From contig JADJSG010000004.1 in assembly GCA_016711825.1 (NCBI GenBank), positions 1-64,000 on the forward strand: a stretch of 64,000 nt of DNA, given 5' to 3'. Numbering within the stretch: the stretch's first letter is position 1; every line of letters begins with the position of its first letter. A program made the position numbers and the translations under genes. This stretch comes from Bacteroidota bacterium. GTDB taxonomy: Bacteria > Bacteroidota > Bacteroidia > Chitinophagales > Chitinophagaceae. Shown piece by piece: positions 1 to 10,290 of this stretch. Under the pieces are notes generated by a model. That model saw only the letters and a list, made by a program, of their open reading frames with translations, was not told the origin of the DNA and made no database searches.

Positions 1-852
1 CGTTTTTTCCCAACACACCTTCTATACTCATGGGATGTATATACCAGCTTTCTCTATTTTCAGTGGTTTCGGGGCTCCGCTGTCTTTTGGCAATGCATCA
101 ATAAATTCAAATTTGCAATTTTCATTGCATTCACCATCTTGCCTTTAGCATAACCTGGATGTGCGCTAATACCACGAATAACACTGTTGCACCATCTGCA
201 CTAAACGATTCCGCTTCCAAAGCTCCTCGCTCACCGCCATCTAATGTATAGCCATATCGAGCACCTAACTTCCTGCATATCAATTTTCTCTACCCCCCTG
301 CCTACTTCTTCATCGGGTGTAAATAAGATTCTGATTTTACCAAATGTGGCAATTCCAGGATGTTGAAGAATATATTTTGCTAAATCCATAAAAATATAGC
401 AAACCCTGCTTTCTTTATCATCAACCCTTTAAAGGGTATGTCCAGAGGCTGTAATATAATATCATCGATAATGCGTTCTTTTAAATAAGGATACTTTGTG
501 GTTGTAAAAATTTGCGTATTATCATCAGGTAATACAATATCTTGCCCTTGATAGTTATTGTAACATTGGTTTTACATCGGTACCACTTGCATCCGGCACA
601 GATCCATATGTGCGCAAAAACAAATCACAGGGATGTTTTTGGTGCGGGTATTGCTCGATTCTGTGGCATAACATACCCATGCTCATCAAAAACAACATCT
701 GGCAATGCCCATATCTTTTAGCTCTTTGCTAGTATACGTGCAAGGTCTTTTTGTTTTTCTGTACTTGGGAAACATGTAGCATTCGGATCACTTTGGGTAT
801 CTACCTGCACATAACGCATAAAACGTGCAGCCACTGAATAATTATAGTTCAT
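1..852 (-). pseudogene. pepT: Peptidase T (tripeptide aminopeptidase), 5' part, frameshifted and cut by window edge
   Basis: An M20-family zinc tripeptidase that releases N-terminal residues from tripeptides in the cytoplasm. Reading the minus strand from ATG at 852 gives MNYNYSVAARFMRYVQVDTQ, then the family-typical SDPNATCFPSTEKQKDLA. Further pieces lie in other frames: DEHGYV near 690, DIVLPDDNTQIF near 530, YPYLKERIIDDI near 480, FTPDEEVGRGVEK near 300 and a DGGERGAFEAESF-like stretch near 220. The order matches PepT, but at least four single-base indels break the frame. The C-terminal half lies beyond base 1. Neighbouring genes show the same damage, so base-calling errors are more likely than true decay. 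The family call is firm; functional status is unknown. Confidence 0.75.
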
Positions 853-900
853 GACCAAATTAAATTTTGAATTGAAATATACATACTGAAATGAATAAAC

Positions 901-908
901 TACTTTTG
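901..908 (+). promoter_or_regulatory. Bacteroidota -7 promoter element for the MarC-family gene
   Basis: TACTTTTG matches the Bacteroidota -7 consensus TAnnTTTG and lies 14 bases before the ATG at 923. It is divergent from pepT. Confidence 0.4.
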
Positions 909-922
909 CAAGATGTTTGACT

Positions 923-1521
923 ATGAATATTGATAATATTTCTTTTAAAGAAAGTTCACCTTGTATCTGCAAGTTTTGCCTTGTTTGCGGTTATTGACAT
1001 TGGGCTCCCTCCTCCTCTCCTTATTCCGATACTCATTTCATTAAAAAATAAAATGGGCATAATCAGTGCTTACAGGGCTACCCTCGTATCAGGAGCCCTG
1101 ATGCTAATCTTTATTTGTCGGTAAATATTTTGAAATATTAGGTTTAGATATCAAATCATTTGCAGTTGCAGGTTCTATCGTATTATTTATTTTGGGACTT
1201 GGAAATGGTATTAGGCTGGGACTTTTTCAAAGGTGACATAACAACCACAAGGTAGGCTCCATTGTACCTATCGCATTTCCTATCATTACAGGGTCAGGTA
1301 CTTTAACAACTATCATGTCAATCAAATTCATTGTTTCATCATTATAATATTTTAATTCCAATCCTTATCAATTTAATCTTGATTTATATCGCTTTAAAAG
1401 TTTAACATGGATTGAAAAAAATTTAGGCCCATCAGGTTTACTTGTTATTCGTAAATTTTTTGGAATCATTTTTTTGATAAGCTATTTCAGTCAAATGTTT
1501 AAGACAAATATTTCATTTTAA
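923..1521 (+). pseudogene. MarC-family integral membrane protein, frameshifted
   Basis: A multi-pass inner-membrane protein of the MarC/UPF0056 family, whose transport role is uncertain. Segments found in three frames are SASFALFAVIDIG, then FAVAGSIVLFILGLGNGIRL near 1150-1215, then GSIVPIAFPIITGSGTLTT near 1258-1315, then NLGPSGLLVIRKFFGII near 1420-1470. Their order and the motif P(I/L)xxGxGxxTT are typical of the family. The gene ends with ISF-stop at 1521. The roughly 200-aa length fits the family once the indels are removed. The start ATG at 923 is chosen because it follows a promoter-like box. Confidence 0.65.
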
Positions 1522-1933
1522 AGAACAAACTTGCAGAATATACCCTACAATGAAAACATGCATTAAACAAAATAGTTTACACCCTTATCAACAAATCCAA
1601 AGAATAACTTTTAACTAAAAAATATTTTCAAACAACAAAAATTTATAACTATTATTGTATTGGTTATAAGCTTACTAACCCTTAAATTTAAAACAAAGGA
1701 TGATATTATCATTCGATTTTTTTTTTTTCCTTTATCTCAAACCCTTTATTTACAATACTTACAAGCTCTATTATTTTTTTTTAATGATACTTATTTTCTG
1801 TATATTAAAAAGACATTTTTTTTATCATGATCCTTAAAAATTTTTCAACATTAAAAAAATTATCCTATAATAATTTATTATTTTAAAAGCATCCCATGAT
1901 TAAATTACTTTTATCCACGAAATAATTTTTATT
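1522..1933. other. AT-rich intergenic stretch, no gene recognised
   Basis: About 410 bp of very AT-rich sequence with long T and A runs. No ORF with recognisable similarity and no clear hairpin was seen. TACTTTTA at 1906-1913 may be the -7 box of the downstream yicC-like gene. Indel errors could hide a short gene. Confidence 0.4.
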
Positions 1934-2810
1934 ATGCTACACTCGATGACCGGTTTTGGTAGAGCTGAATTTAATCTAGATGAATACAACTGTTCATTAG
2001 AAATACGCCTCATTAAATGGTAAAAAACAATTTGAATTAAACACAAAGATTTCTCCTTTGCTCAAATTGTGTGAAATTGATATGAGAAATAAAATTCAGA
2101 AATTACTGGTAAGGGGAAGTGTAGAAATAAATATTTACCTCAAGCACCCTGGTGTTTCAAAGCCCATGACCGTGAATACAGAGCTCGCTAAATATTATTA
2201 CGAATCAATTGTGCAAATTGCAGATATGCTTCAATTGAAAAAAAGACATTCTTTCTTCTCTATTGCGTATGCCTGAAATTGTATCAAATGTAAATGACAC
2301 TTTAGACGAACAACATTGGCTTATCATTGCAGAAAAATTGAAGAAGTATGCCATATCTTAAATACCCATCGAGCAAATGAAGGGGAAATGTCGACCAAGC
2401 ATATTTTATTAAACATTCAAAAAATAAAAGAATATTGTATCAGTGTTGTGCCCCATGAAAAAATCGCATTGACCGTATTCGGGAAAAACTCAATCATGCA
2501 ATCCAGGATTTTATACAAAATGGCAAGTAGATCAAAACAGACTTGAACAAGAAATTATTTTTTATCTCGAAAAAATTAGATATTACCGAAGAGAAAAACA
2601 GACTTTTGCATCATTGCGATTATTTTTATAGAGATGCTTACAGACAATCATGTGATTAAAGGAAAAAAAGTTAGGATTCATTTTACAAGAAATCGGCCAG
2701 GAGATTAATACAATGGGGTCTAAAGCAAATGATGTAGAATTGCAAAAAATAGTCGGATGATGAAAGACGAATTAGAACAAGCCAAAGAACAATTATTGAA
2801 TGCCCTTTAA
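1934..2810 (+). pseudogene. yicC: YicC-family protein (endoribonuclease-like), frameshifted
   Basis: The N-terminus MLHSMTGFGRAEF is the hallmark of the YicC family, which in E. coli is an endoribonuclease acting in RNA decay. Later segments follow in shifted frames: SLNGKKQFELN, then a long piece at 2058-2276 (LLKLCEIDMRNKIQKLLVRG, the YicC N-domain), a piece at 2316-2546, and a C-terminus ending MKDELEQAKEQLLNAL at 2810. The total of about 290 aa matches the family. At least four indels are needed to restore it. An extra C in cgcctcatta near 2008 is one clear example, because removing it yields EIRSLNGKK. This looks like sequence error rather than decay. Confidence 0.75.
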
Positions 2811-2829
2811 ACCCATTTTTAAAACAATT

Positions 2830-3304
2830 ATGAAAGTATATCTACCTCTATTATTGCTTCTTGGCTTTTTATGCATCTTGTACCCGATCCAATATTTACG
2901 AAAACAATGTAGCGATAAAATCATTTAAATGGGATGAAAAAACCAAACATGCCTTTAAGTTTGACATCACAGATACGGTGGCCAATTACAACATGTACTT
3001 TACGATCAGACATTCAGATGCATACCCTTATTCAAATATCTGGCTCAATATCCAAACCCAATTTCCAGGCACTGACACATCTTCTCAAACACGTATAGAA
3101 GTACCCCTTGCCGACCTCGAAGGTAAGTGGCTTGGCAGAGGTATGAACGAAATTTGGGAACACCGGATGCTGATTGCCTCACCCGTTAAATTTAGTCAAA
3201 CCGGTCAATATACCATCACGCTGCAGCATGCCATGCGTATCAATCCATTGCCCGAAATCATGAGTGTAGGTATACGAGTTGAAAAAGCTTCAAAAGAAAA
3301 CTAA
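2830..3304 (+). CDS. gldH: Gliding motility lipoprotein GldH (one frameshift in signal peptide)
   Basis: GldH is an outer-membrane-associated lipoprotein needed for gliding motility in Flavobacterium and restricted to Bacteroidota. The mature part reads as one frame from about 2861: [12 protein letters not shown], then [41 protein letters not shown] and [20 protein letters not shown], all typical GldH blocks. The signal peptide starts at ATG 2830 ([11 protein letters not shown]) in another frame, so one indel near 2862 separates it from the lipobox cysteine (FYASC). It lies 19 bp after the yicC-like stop, so the two are probably co-transcribed. It is the only gld gene in the window. Confidence 0.8.
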
Positions 3305-3393
3305 ACCAATATTTAAATCGTATCGAATGTGAGCACGATATTTTTTGCATAATATTACCAAACCATTTCTCTCATTTCCTTTACTTTTACACA

Positions 3394-4159
3394 GTGATTT
3401 CAAAAATTAATACCACCGAACTTGTAAAACGTTATCAAAACAGGACTGTCGTAAAAAAAGTATCTGTAGAAGTCAATCAAGGTGAAATTGTTGGACTGCT
3501 TGGACCCAATGGTGCTGGCAAAACCACCACTTTTTATATGGTAGTGGGTCTTATCAAACCTGATGAAGGCAAGGTCTATTTAGACAATCAGGATATTACC
3601 AAACTACCGATGTATGAACGAGCCAAACTTGGTATAGGATACTTACCCCAGGAAGCATCTATATTTCGTAAAATGAGTGTAGAAGACAATATAGCAGCGG
3701 TATTAGAAATCACCCAACTCACCAAACAAGAGCAAAAGAAAAACTGGAATCTTTATTGGCTGAATTCAGATTGACACATGTAAGAAAAAGCATGGGTGAT
3801 GTGCTTAGTAGGGGCGAAAGAAGAAGAACTGAAATAGCACGTGCACTGGCAGTAAATCCAAAATTTATATTACTCGATGAGCCCTTTGCAGGATTGACCC
3901 TATTGCGGTAGAAGATATTCAAGTGATTGTAGAGCAATTGAAATTTAAAAATATTGGCATCCTTATCACCGATCGCAATGTGCAAGAAACCCTTTCGATC
4001 ACTGACCGTGCCTACCTTTTGTACGATGGCAATATCTTAAAATCGGGTACTGCCGAAGAGTTGGCCTCTGATGAACAAGTAAGAAAGTTATACCTTGGAC
4101 AAAACTTTGAACTAAGAAAAAAAGTGAATCCATTGACTTTGGAAGATGAATCTAAATAA
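3394..4159 (+). pseudogene. lptB: LPS export ABC transporter ATP-binding protein LptB, two frameshifts
   Basis: LptB is the ATPase that powers lipopolysaccharide transport with LptF/LptG. From GTG at 3394 the first 120 aa include Walker [14 protein letters not shown] and Q-loop [13 protein letters not shown]. After an indel near 3740 the reading continues as [19 protein letters not shown], a signature motif and Walker [12 protein letters not shown] second indel near 3898 leads to [11 protein letters not shown], the switch region LITDRNVQETL (with D where many ABC proteins have H, as is usual in LptB) and YLGQNFELRKK at the end. About 255 aa once repaired, the normal size. An LptF/LptG-type permease is at 42.5 kb. 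Confidence 0.85.
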
Positions 4160-4254
4160 AGTAAAAATTCCTGATATTCCTGAAGCCCTAAGCCTTGATT
4201 CTCCCATTTTCTGAAAAATTTATCGAATCGGCACTGTTGAATCAAGTTTTTTAT

Positions 4255-4262
4255 TACCTTTG
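4255..4262 (+). promoter_or_regulatory. Bacteroidota -7 promoter element of rplY
   Basis: TACCTTTG is an exact TAnnTTTG match. A TGTTG at 4235-4239 is a possible -33 element. The leader to the rplY start is about 50 nt. Confidence 0.55.
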
Positions 4263-4316
4263 CGCTCCTTTTACAAAAAACTAAAAGACTTGCGAGGTCT
4301 ATAACTCGTAAATAAT

Positions 4317-4904
4317 ATGAAACTAATTACAATTGAAGGACAACTCAGAAGCGAATTTGGCAAAAAAGCATCCCGTCACTTCCGTTCTGAGGGTAAAGTG
4401 CCTTGTGTAATTTATGGTGGGTCAAGCAATATACATTTTACTACAACCCCAAAAGAGTTGAAAGCCATTGTATATACACCTGAATTTAACAAAGCCTTAA
4501 TCAAAATTGATGGCAAGGAATATACCTGCATCTTAAAAGATTTACAAATGCACAAAATTTCTGATGAAGTTACGCATATCGATTTCTTAGAATTAGTAGA
4601 AGGAAAACGCATCAACGCGAATGTTCCTTTGCGATTTGTAGGTCAATCAGTAGGTGTAAAAGCAGGTGGACGTTTTGTAATCAAAATGAATACGATTAAG
4701 GTACGTACAACCCCTGAAAATCTAAAATCACATATTGATGTAGATATTACCAATGTTGAAATCGGTAGAAATATCCGTATTGAAGATGTAAAAGTTGAAA
4801 ATACTGAAATCATGCACAACAAACGTATTCCTATAGCTGCGGTAGTTACTACACGTGCGCTCAAACAAGAAGCTACGGAAGCTGCGAAAGGCGATAAAAA
4901 ATAA
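4317..4904 (+). CDS. rplY: 50S ribosomal protein L25/general stress protein Ctc
   Basis: A 195-aa protein of the CTC (TL5) form of L25, which binds 5S rRNA in the large ribosomal subunit. It starts MKLITIEGQLRSEFGKKASR, with the G-K-K-A-S-R and GKVPCVIYGG blocks of the N-terminal L25 domain at residues 1-95. The C-terminal TL5 beta domain follows, ending in a lysine- and glutamate-rich tail. It is the first undamaged gene from the left edge. It has its own promoter upstream and a rho-independent terminator immediately downstream, so it appears monocistronic. In many bacteria it neighbours pth; here an insertion sequence follows instead. Confidence 0.95.
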   Translation: MKLITIEGQLRSEFGKKASRHFRSEGKVPCVIYGGSSNIHFTTTPKELKAIVYTPEFNKALIKIDGKEYTCILKDLQMHKISDEVTHIDFLELVEGKRINANVPLRFVGQSVGVKAGGRFVIKMNTIKVRTTPENLKSHIDVDITNVEIGRNIRIEDVKVENTEIMHNKRIPIAAVVTTRALKQEATEAAKGDKK

Positions 4905-4920
4905 TAAACGCAAAAAGTTA

Positions 4921-4955
4921 AAAAAAAACCATCCTCTATTGGGTGGTTTTTTTTA
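4921..4955 (+). terminator. Rho-independent terminator of rplY
   Basis: Stem AACCATCC / GGGTGGTT with a 6-nt loop, followed by a run of eight or more T. It begins about 20 bp after the rplY stop. Confidence 0.8.
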
Positions 4956-5040
4956 TTTTATAAACATTTGAAACTCTTGTCAGTGCCCTAAATACGTTGA
5001 CCGTTTAGACAAAGATCTTTAACGGTTAAAATTTATAAAA

Positions 5041-5469
5041 ATGGGCACACAAACAAAACAAATTATGAGCGTAGAACAGCGACGACGTCGTCATTTCAGC
5101 GACAGTTTTAAGCAGTCGAAAGTTCACGAAATCGAAGCTGGTTTGACACGGATATGCGATCTTTGCAAAACATATCAGTGTACAACAAATACAGTTTATC
5201 GTTGGATACAAAAATTTGGCAGCATGAAAAAGAAACCAGAACGTATGATCATAGAAAATCAGAGTGATACACAACAGCTGCTGGCATTAAAGAAGCAGGT
5301 GGCTGAGTTGGAAAGAGTTATTGGGCAAAAGCAAATATTGCTTGATTTTAAAGATAAGATGATCGAACTGGCAGAGGAACATTACAAATTGGATATTAAA
5401 AAAAATTTTCTACCTCACCCTCGAATACTTCTGGAAAACGCGGGAAAGAAACTGGTTTACATTAAGTAA
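5041..5469 (+). CDS. IS3-family transposase OrfA (DNA-binding subunit)
   Basis: A 142-aa protein with an N-terminal helix-turn-helix: RRRRHFSDSFKQSKVHEIE followed by CKTYQCTTNTVYRWIQKFG at about residues 18-60, typical of IS3 OrfA. A leucine-rich coiled coil follows (LLALKKQVAELERVIGQKQ, about residues 77-105), used for multimerisation. It is the first reading frame of the element and overlaps orfB, whose frame opens at 5363. A run of eight A at 5398-5405 in the overlap could let ribosomes or polymerase slip to make an OrfAB fusion. Confidence 0.85.
   Translation: MGTQTKQIMSVEQRRRRHFSDSFKQSKVHEIEAGLTRICDLCKTYQCTTNTVYRWIQKFGSMKKKPERMIIENQSDTQQLLALKKQVAELERVIGQKQILLDFKDKMIELAEEHYKLDIKKNFLPHPRILLENAGKKLVYIK
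5398..5405 (+). promoter_or_regulatory. A8 slippery tract in the orfA/orfB overlap
   Basis: Eight consecutive A inside the orfA/orfB overlap. orfA is in frame 1 and orfB in frame 2, so +1 or -2 slippage is needed instead of the usual IS3 -1. Continuing in frame 2 from this tract gives an open stretch through FYLTLEYFWKTRERNWFTLS into orfB without a stop. Confidence 0.45.
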
Positions 5470-5527
5470 TCTTTATCAGGTTACGGGATGCAGTAAACAA
5501 TCGTTTCATCAATGGAAGGAAAGGCAT

Positions 5528-6343
5528 ATGCAGCAAATAGCAATACATGAGCAAATAATTTATCTGGTGCACCAGGTGAGGGATGATCATCCTGGTATGG
5601 GGATGCGCGATCTCTACTACAGATTGTTACCTGATGGTATTGGTCGAAATGCATTTGAAGAACTTTGTAAGGTGCACAATTTATATGTACGGAAGCCTTC
5701 AGTATCAATGAGAACAACAGATAGCAGAGGTGTAAGCCGATTCGAAAATAAACTAAAAGGACTTCGAATTGATCATATCAATCAGGTTTGGCAAAGTGAC
5801 ATTACTTACTTTGAAGTACAAGGCCGGTTTTACTTTCTGACTTTTATTCAGGATACTTACACAAAACGAATAATAGGCCACAGTACATCTAAAAGCTTGA
5901 AGACAGAAGAAACAACCTATACTGCCTTGAAGATGGCTATCAGAAACCGACGCGGACAAAAACTGGAAGGATTAATTCTTCATTCTGATGGCGGCGGGCA
6001 ATATTATGACAAGGAATTTCTGGCATTGACGCAGAAGTACTGCATGTACAATAGTATGGCAGAATATGCGTGGGAAAATGGCATGGCAGAAAGGTTAAAT
6101 GGCGTGATCAAGAACAATTACCTTCAATACAGAAAATGTAAATCCTTCACAGAATTAGCCAAAGAAGTTGACCGATCAGTACTACTTTATAACTATGAGA
6201 AACCTCATAAAATGTTACAAAAGAAGTCACCTATGCAATTTGAAAAACTAATATTACCTTTGGTACGACAAACCCCGCAGAAGATGACGAAGTCATTGGA
6301 CGCAAATCTCAAAGGGATGGGACATCGAGTCCCATCCCTTTGA
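5528..6343 (+). CDS. IS3-family transposase OrfB (DDE integrase catalytic subunit)
   Basis: A 271-aa rve-type integrase core. The DDE residues are visible in VWQSDITYFEV (first D), LILHSDGGGQYYD (second D) and ENGMAERLNGVIKNNYL (E), with the K/R seven residues after E and the C-terminal YNYEKPHKMLQKKSPMQFE block typical of IS3 transposases. The ATG at 5528 is the first methionine, but the frame is open back to 5363. The native product is therefore probably longer, made by frameshifting from orfA, and would add the HQW-type N-terminal segment (NLYQVTGCSKQSFHQWKERH) found in other OrfB proteins. Confidence 0.88.
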   Translation: MQQIAIHEQIIYLVHQVRDDHPGMGMRDLYYRLLPDGIGRNAFEELCKVHNLYVRKPSVSMRTTDSRGVSRFENKLKGLRIDHINQVWQSDITYFEVQGRFYFLTFIQDTYTKRIIGHSTSKSLKTEETTYTALKMAIRNRRGQKLEGLILHSDGGGQYYDKEFLALTQKYCMYNSMAEYAWENGMAERLNGVIKNNYLQYRKCKSFTELAKEVDRSVLLYNYEKPHKMLQKKSPMQFEKLILPLVRQTPQKMTKSLDANLKGMGHRVPSL

Positions 6344-6434
6344 TGACAAACCCCACAAAAGAATCAGAATGTATTTCCGCAAATATTCTGTTCTAAGTGG
6401 CAAAACCGGTCAACGTTATTTGGGCATCGTCACC

Positions 6435-6483
6435 TTACGCCTTACGCCTAACCCCTTACGCCTAATCTCTTACGCCTCACCAC
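6435..6483. repeat. Degenerate 7-bp tandem array (TTACGCC type)
   Basis: Seven consecutive 7-bp units: TTACGCC, TTACGCC, TAACCCC, TTACGCC, TAATCTC, TTACGCC, TCACCAC. It lies between the IS right end and the second array at 6503. Confidence 0.75.
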
Positions 6484-6502
6484 CCTCGAACATCCTCCCA
6501 TC

Positions 6503-8128
<1,626 letters not shown>

Positions 8129-8437
8129 AAATTCTAGTTTTTTTTGGAGCTAATCCCGCTTTTCGTTGCTATCCCGCCACGGCGGGGATATCCACTACAA
8201 TCGGGGCTAGGGGAAACGTGGTGCAAATATATCTGAAAAATGAAATGATTTGCATACAGATTTAAATGTTTATAGAACATATGATGTAAATATCATGGTA
8301 AAATGTTGGAGAATATCCTTTTATCATTCAATCATAGTCCTATGTATCATTGTATGATTTTATTGAAAATCCAGTTGGCAATGCTATATTACGGAACACA
8401 GATCACACAGATTATAAGGAGAAGCACAGATTTTTCA
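8129..8437. other. Gap between mutase gene and surface-protein cluster
   Basis: Contains structured repeat copy 1 at 8146-8210. The rest (8211-8437) is AT-rich with no recognisable gene, promoter or terminator. Confidence 0.4.
8146..8210 (-). repeat. Structured intergenic repeat, copy 1 (nested hairpin)
   Basis: Read on the minus strand it begins CTAGCCCCGATTGTAGTGGA, contains the hairpin CCCGCC-gt-GGCGGG and ends AGCGGGATTAGCTCC. The outer arms CTAATCCCG and CGGGGCTAG also pair. A diverged copy is at 17808-17856. It lies 17 bp upstream of the mutase start codon. Confidence 0.5.
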
Positions 8438-9988
8438 TTACTCAATAATTACTTTTTTACTCACCCCTTCACACCTAATAAAATAAATCCCCATCGTATA
8501 CTTTTTGATTTCTATTTCATCTTTGTAAGTACTAAACAATTTAGTGCCTATCATATTATACAACGCTTTCTTTTTTCCTGCTGCATTTTTGATGTAAAAA
8601 ATAGAAGACGCAGGATTTGGATATATCTCCCACTCACTACTCTTTTCGCTTATCTCACTACTTCCTAAAGGCCAGCACACCTGCCCACTAGCCCCCAAGG
8701 TATAATCAGGCATATTGGGAGGGCTTGTATACCCCCACCCATTACCGAGGCCTATAGTATCCGTTAGCCTTACTTATTTTCTGCAAAATTCACAGCCTGC
8801 ACCTTTTATATCTGGCTTATTGATTACACTGCCTTCATAGGCAAGGCCACTTTGATAGCCTATATATGTTCTTCCGTCGTTTCCAATATATAAGTGACTA
8901 TATCGTTGAAATTCTTGTATAGTCGTATCTGGACCATGCTGTATTCTATACCAAGCAAGCACACTATCTGTTTGCTGATATTCGTATTGATAGATGTTAT
9001 ACCACTTGCTAATATAGATGAATTGCCCATTTGGTGAAAAACATACGCCTACATTAACACTATCCAGTTTACCCTGATTGTCTAAGGGGGCATGAGTCGT
9101 ACTATCTATTGGGATGTTGACTATTTGCGGATTATTTAACTCGCCTGTGCACCTGTCAAAGTCAGCAATAAACAGTTTATTGGTTACGCCTTTACCTTGT
9201 ACTGATGCAAACTTTGTACCATCATGATTAAAGCAAAATTGCCCAGAAATATCATAAGCAAGGTATTTGGGTGCAGAAAAATTCTGCACCCATGGACCTT
9301 CAATCGTATCTGCTTTTACCAAAAATCTGTAAATTCGATTCGTATCATATTCTCCCTGTTTCAGCAGCCACCAGTCAGTACCATTACTATGCCGGCAGGC
9401 CTGCATCATTGGCTTATGTAACTCGATGCCTTGTAGCAATTTTTGTCTTTTCGTAACCACCTTTCCTAATCCAATATTCTGATTTATGTCCACTACGCTG
9501 TATTCTAATCTGTCAAATGGCGCTTTGGGTAGTCCACTTGCTCCTGTCCAATACCAATTATATAAAGAATCACTTACTGAAGTAATAAATACATAGTACA
9601 ACCCATTATTTCCTTTTGGTATGATCAATGAGCTTTGCGTAGTAAATGAACATGGGAAAGCATTATGTGTATATAATTTATTATCTACCAAGTTGTCACC
9701 ATTGTCCATAATATTGCCGGCACTGTCATATAATATCATACCATTGGTACTGAACAATAATTTACCGGTGGCACTATCACAAATATTACTATGGCCTCCA
9801 TGGGAATAATGAACTGTCGGAGGGTAAGGATATAATATTTTCATAATGGGCTTTGTAGTATCATTAAATACTATTTGCGATACACGTGCAGCGCCTAATA
9901 GCCATCTTTTCGTCATTAAGTTTTGTGCACAAGCGTACTTCTCTGTAAAAAAGGATATTAAGAATAATAACACGAGTTTTTTTTTCAT
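8438..9988 (-). pseudogene. T9SS-sorted secreted protein, paralog 1, interrupted by an in-frame stop
   Basis: A predicted secreted surface protein. Signal peptide MKKKLVLLFLISFFTEKYACAQ starts at ATG 9988. The body repeats motifs such as GHSNICDSATGKLLFSTNGM, LIIPKGNNGLYYVF, GVCFSPNGQFIYISKW and YQYEYQQTDSVLAWYRIQHG, consistent with a propeller-like fold, and ends at EFCRK-TAA (8774). The same frame continues after this stop to PPNMPDYTLGASGQVCWPLG and a T9SS type A domain (WEIYPNPASSIFYI, ending KKVIIE at 8438). The paralog at 10.3-11.8 kb reads through the equivalent point as CRKCFRLDN. Function is unknown. Strongly similar to paralog 2 and 5 bp after the orphan domain gene. Confidence 0.7.
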
Positions 9989-9993
9989 AAATA

Positions 9994-10275
9994 CTATTTT
10001 AGTACACTGATATTGCCTATCGTTTTTTCTCTACCGGCAAAGCTTATTTCATAATGATAAATACCTGTGGCCATATCGCTGATTGCAATTTGAGTTTTAC
10101 TATTTTCTTTACTCAGGGTTGTTTTTAATACTACTTCCCCGTTCTTCGAAGCGTCCTCGCTTCGAAGCTGTATTCTTTTGCTTTTAGCAAACTTAACGTA
10201 ATCACCATAAAAAATCGACATTAAATACACTCTGTTAATTGGCATAATTTGTTGCGCTAGAGTAAATGTAATCAC
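9994..10275 (-). pseudogene. Orphan T9SS C-terminal domain, remnant of a larger surface protein
   Basis: A 93-aa frame without a signal peptide whose last 50 residues (GEVVLKTTLSKENSKTQIAI, then GIYHYEISFAGREKTIGNIS and VLK) match the C-terminal sorting domain of the 1,821-aa protein upstream (GEIVLFNALGQEVLKTKLIK, then GVYQYKCTFDKCTEKIGKLI). It sits directly before paralog 1, just as the 1,821-aa gene sits directly before paralog 2. It is therefore best read as the stump of a deleted second copy of the large gene. A perfect 10-bp inverted repeat at 10144-10167 lies inside it. Confidence 0.6.
10144..10167. repeat. Perfect 10-bp inverted repeat inside the orphan domain
   Basis: CTTCGAAGCG, loop TCCT, CGCTTCGAAG. 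Each arm also contains the palindrome TTCGAA. It encodes LRSEDAS in the reading frame and looks like an inserted small palindromic repeat. Confidence 0.7.
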
Positions 10276-10290
10276 TTCCTTCAGTCTCCC

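Larger units (their letters stand above)
4984..6426 (+). mobile_element. IS3-family insertion sequence with intact inverted repeats
   Basis: A 1,443-bp element bounded by imperfect inverted repeats. The left end starts TGCCCTAAATACGTTGACCG (4984-5003) and the right end is CGGTCAACGTTATTTGGGCA (6407-6426), giving the TG...CA ends usual for IS3. It carries overlapping orfA and orfB with the DDE transposase in orfB. No target-site duplication is obvious: the left flank ends CAG and the right flank begins TCG. Either the duplication has decayed or one end has recombined. The right end lies 8 bp from a 7-bp repeat array. Confidence 0.85.

Noticed and set aside
1..4159. Pseudogene island or genome decay at the left end
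   Set aside because: Damage consists of single-base indels in unrelated and likely essential genes, better explained by consensus error.
4149..4254. Short frames after lptB (MNLNKVKIPDIPEA and others)
   Set aside because: Too short, broken by stops, and they overlap the rplY promoter; treated as intergenic.
4979..6431. Target-site duplication of the IS
   Set aside because: Flanks CAG/TCG and five-base flanks do not match.
8303..8668. 121-aa plus-strand ORF
   Set aside because: Overlaps the T9SS domain of paralog 1 on the other strand and has no recognisable features.
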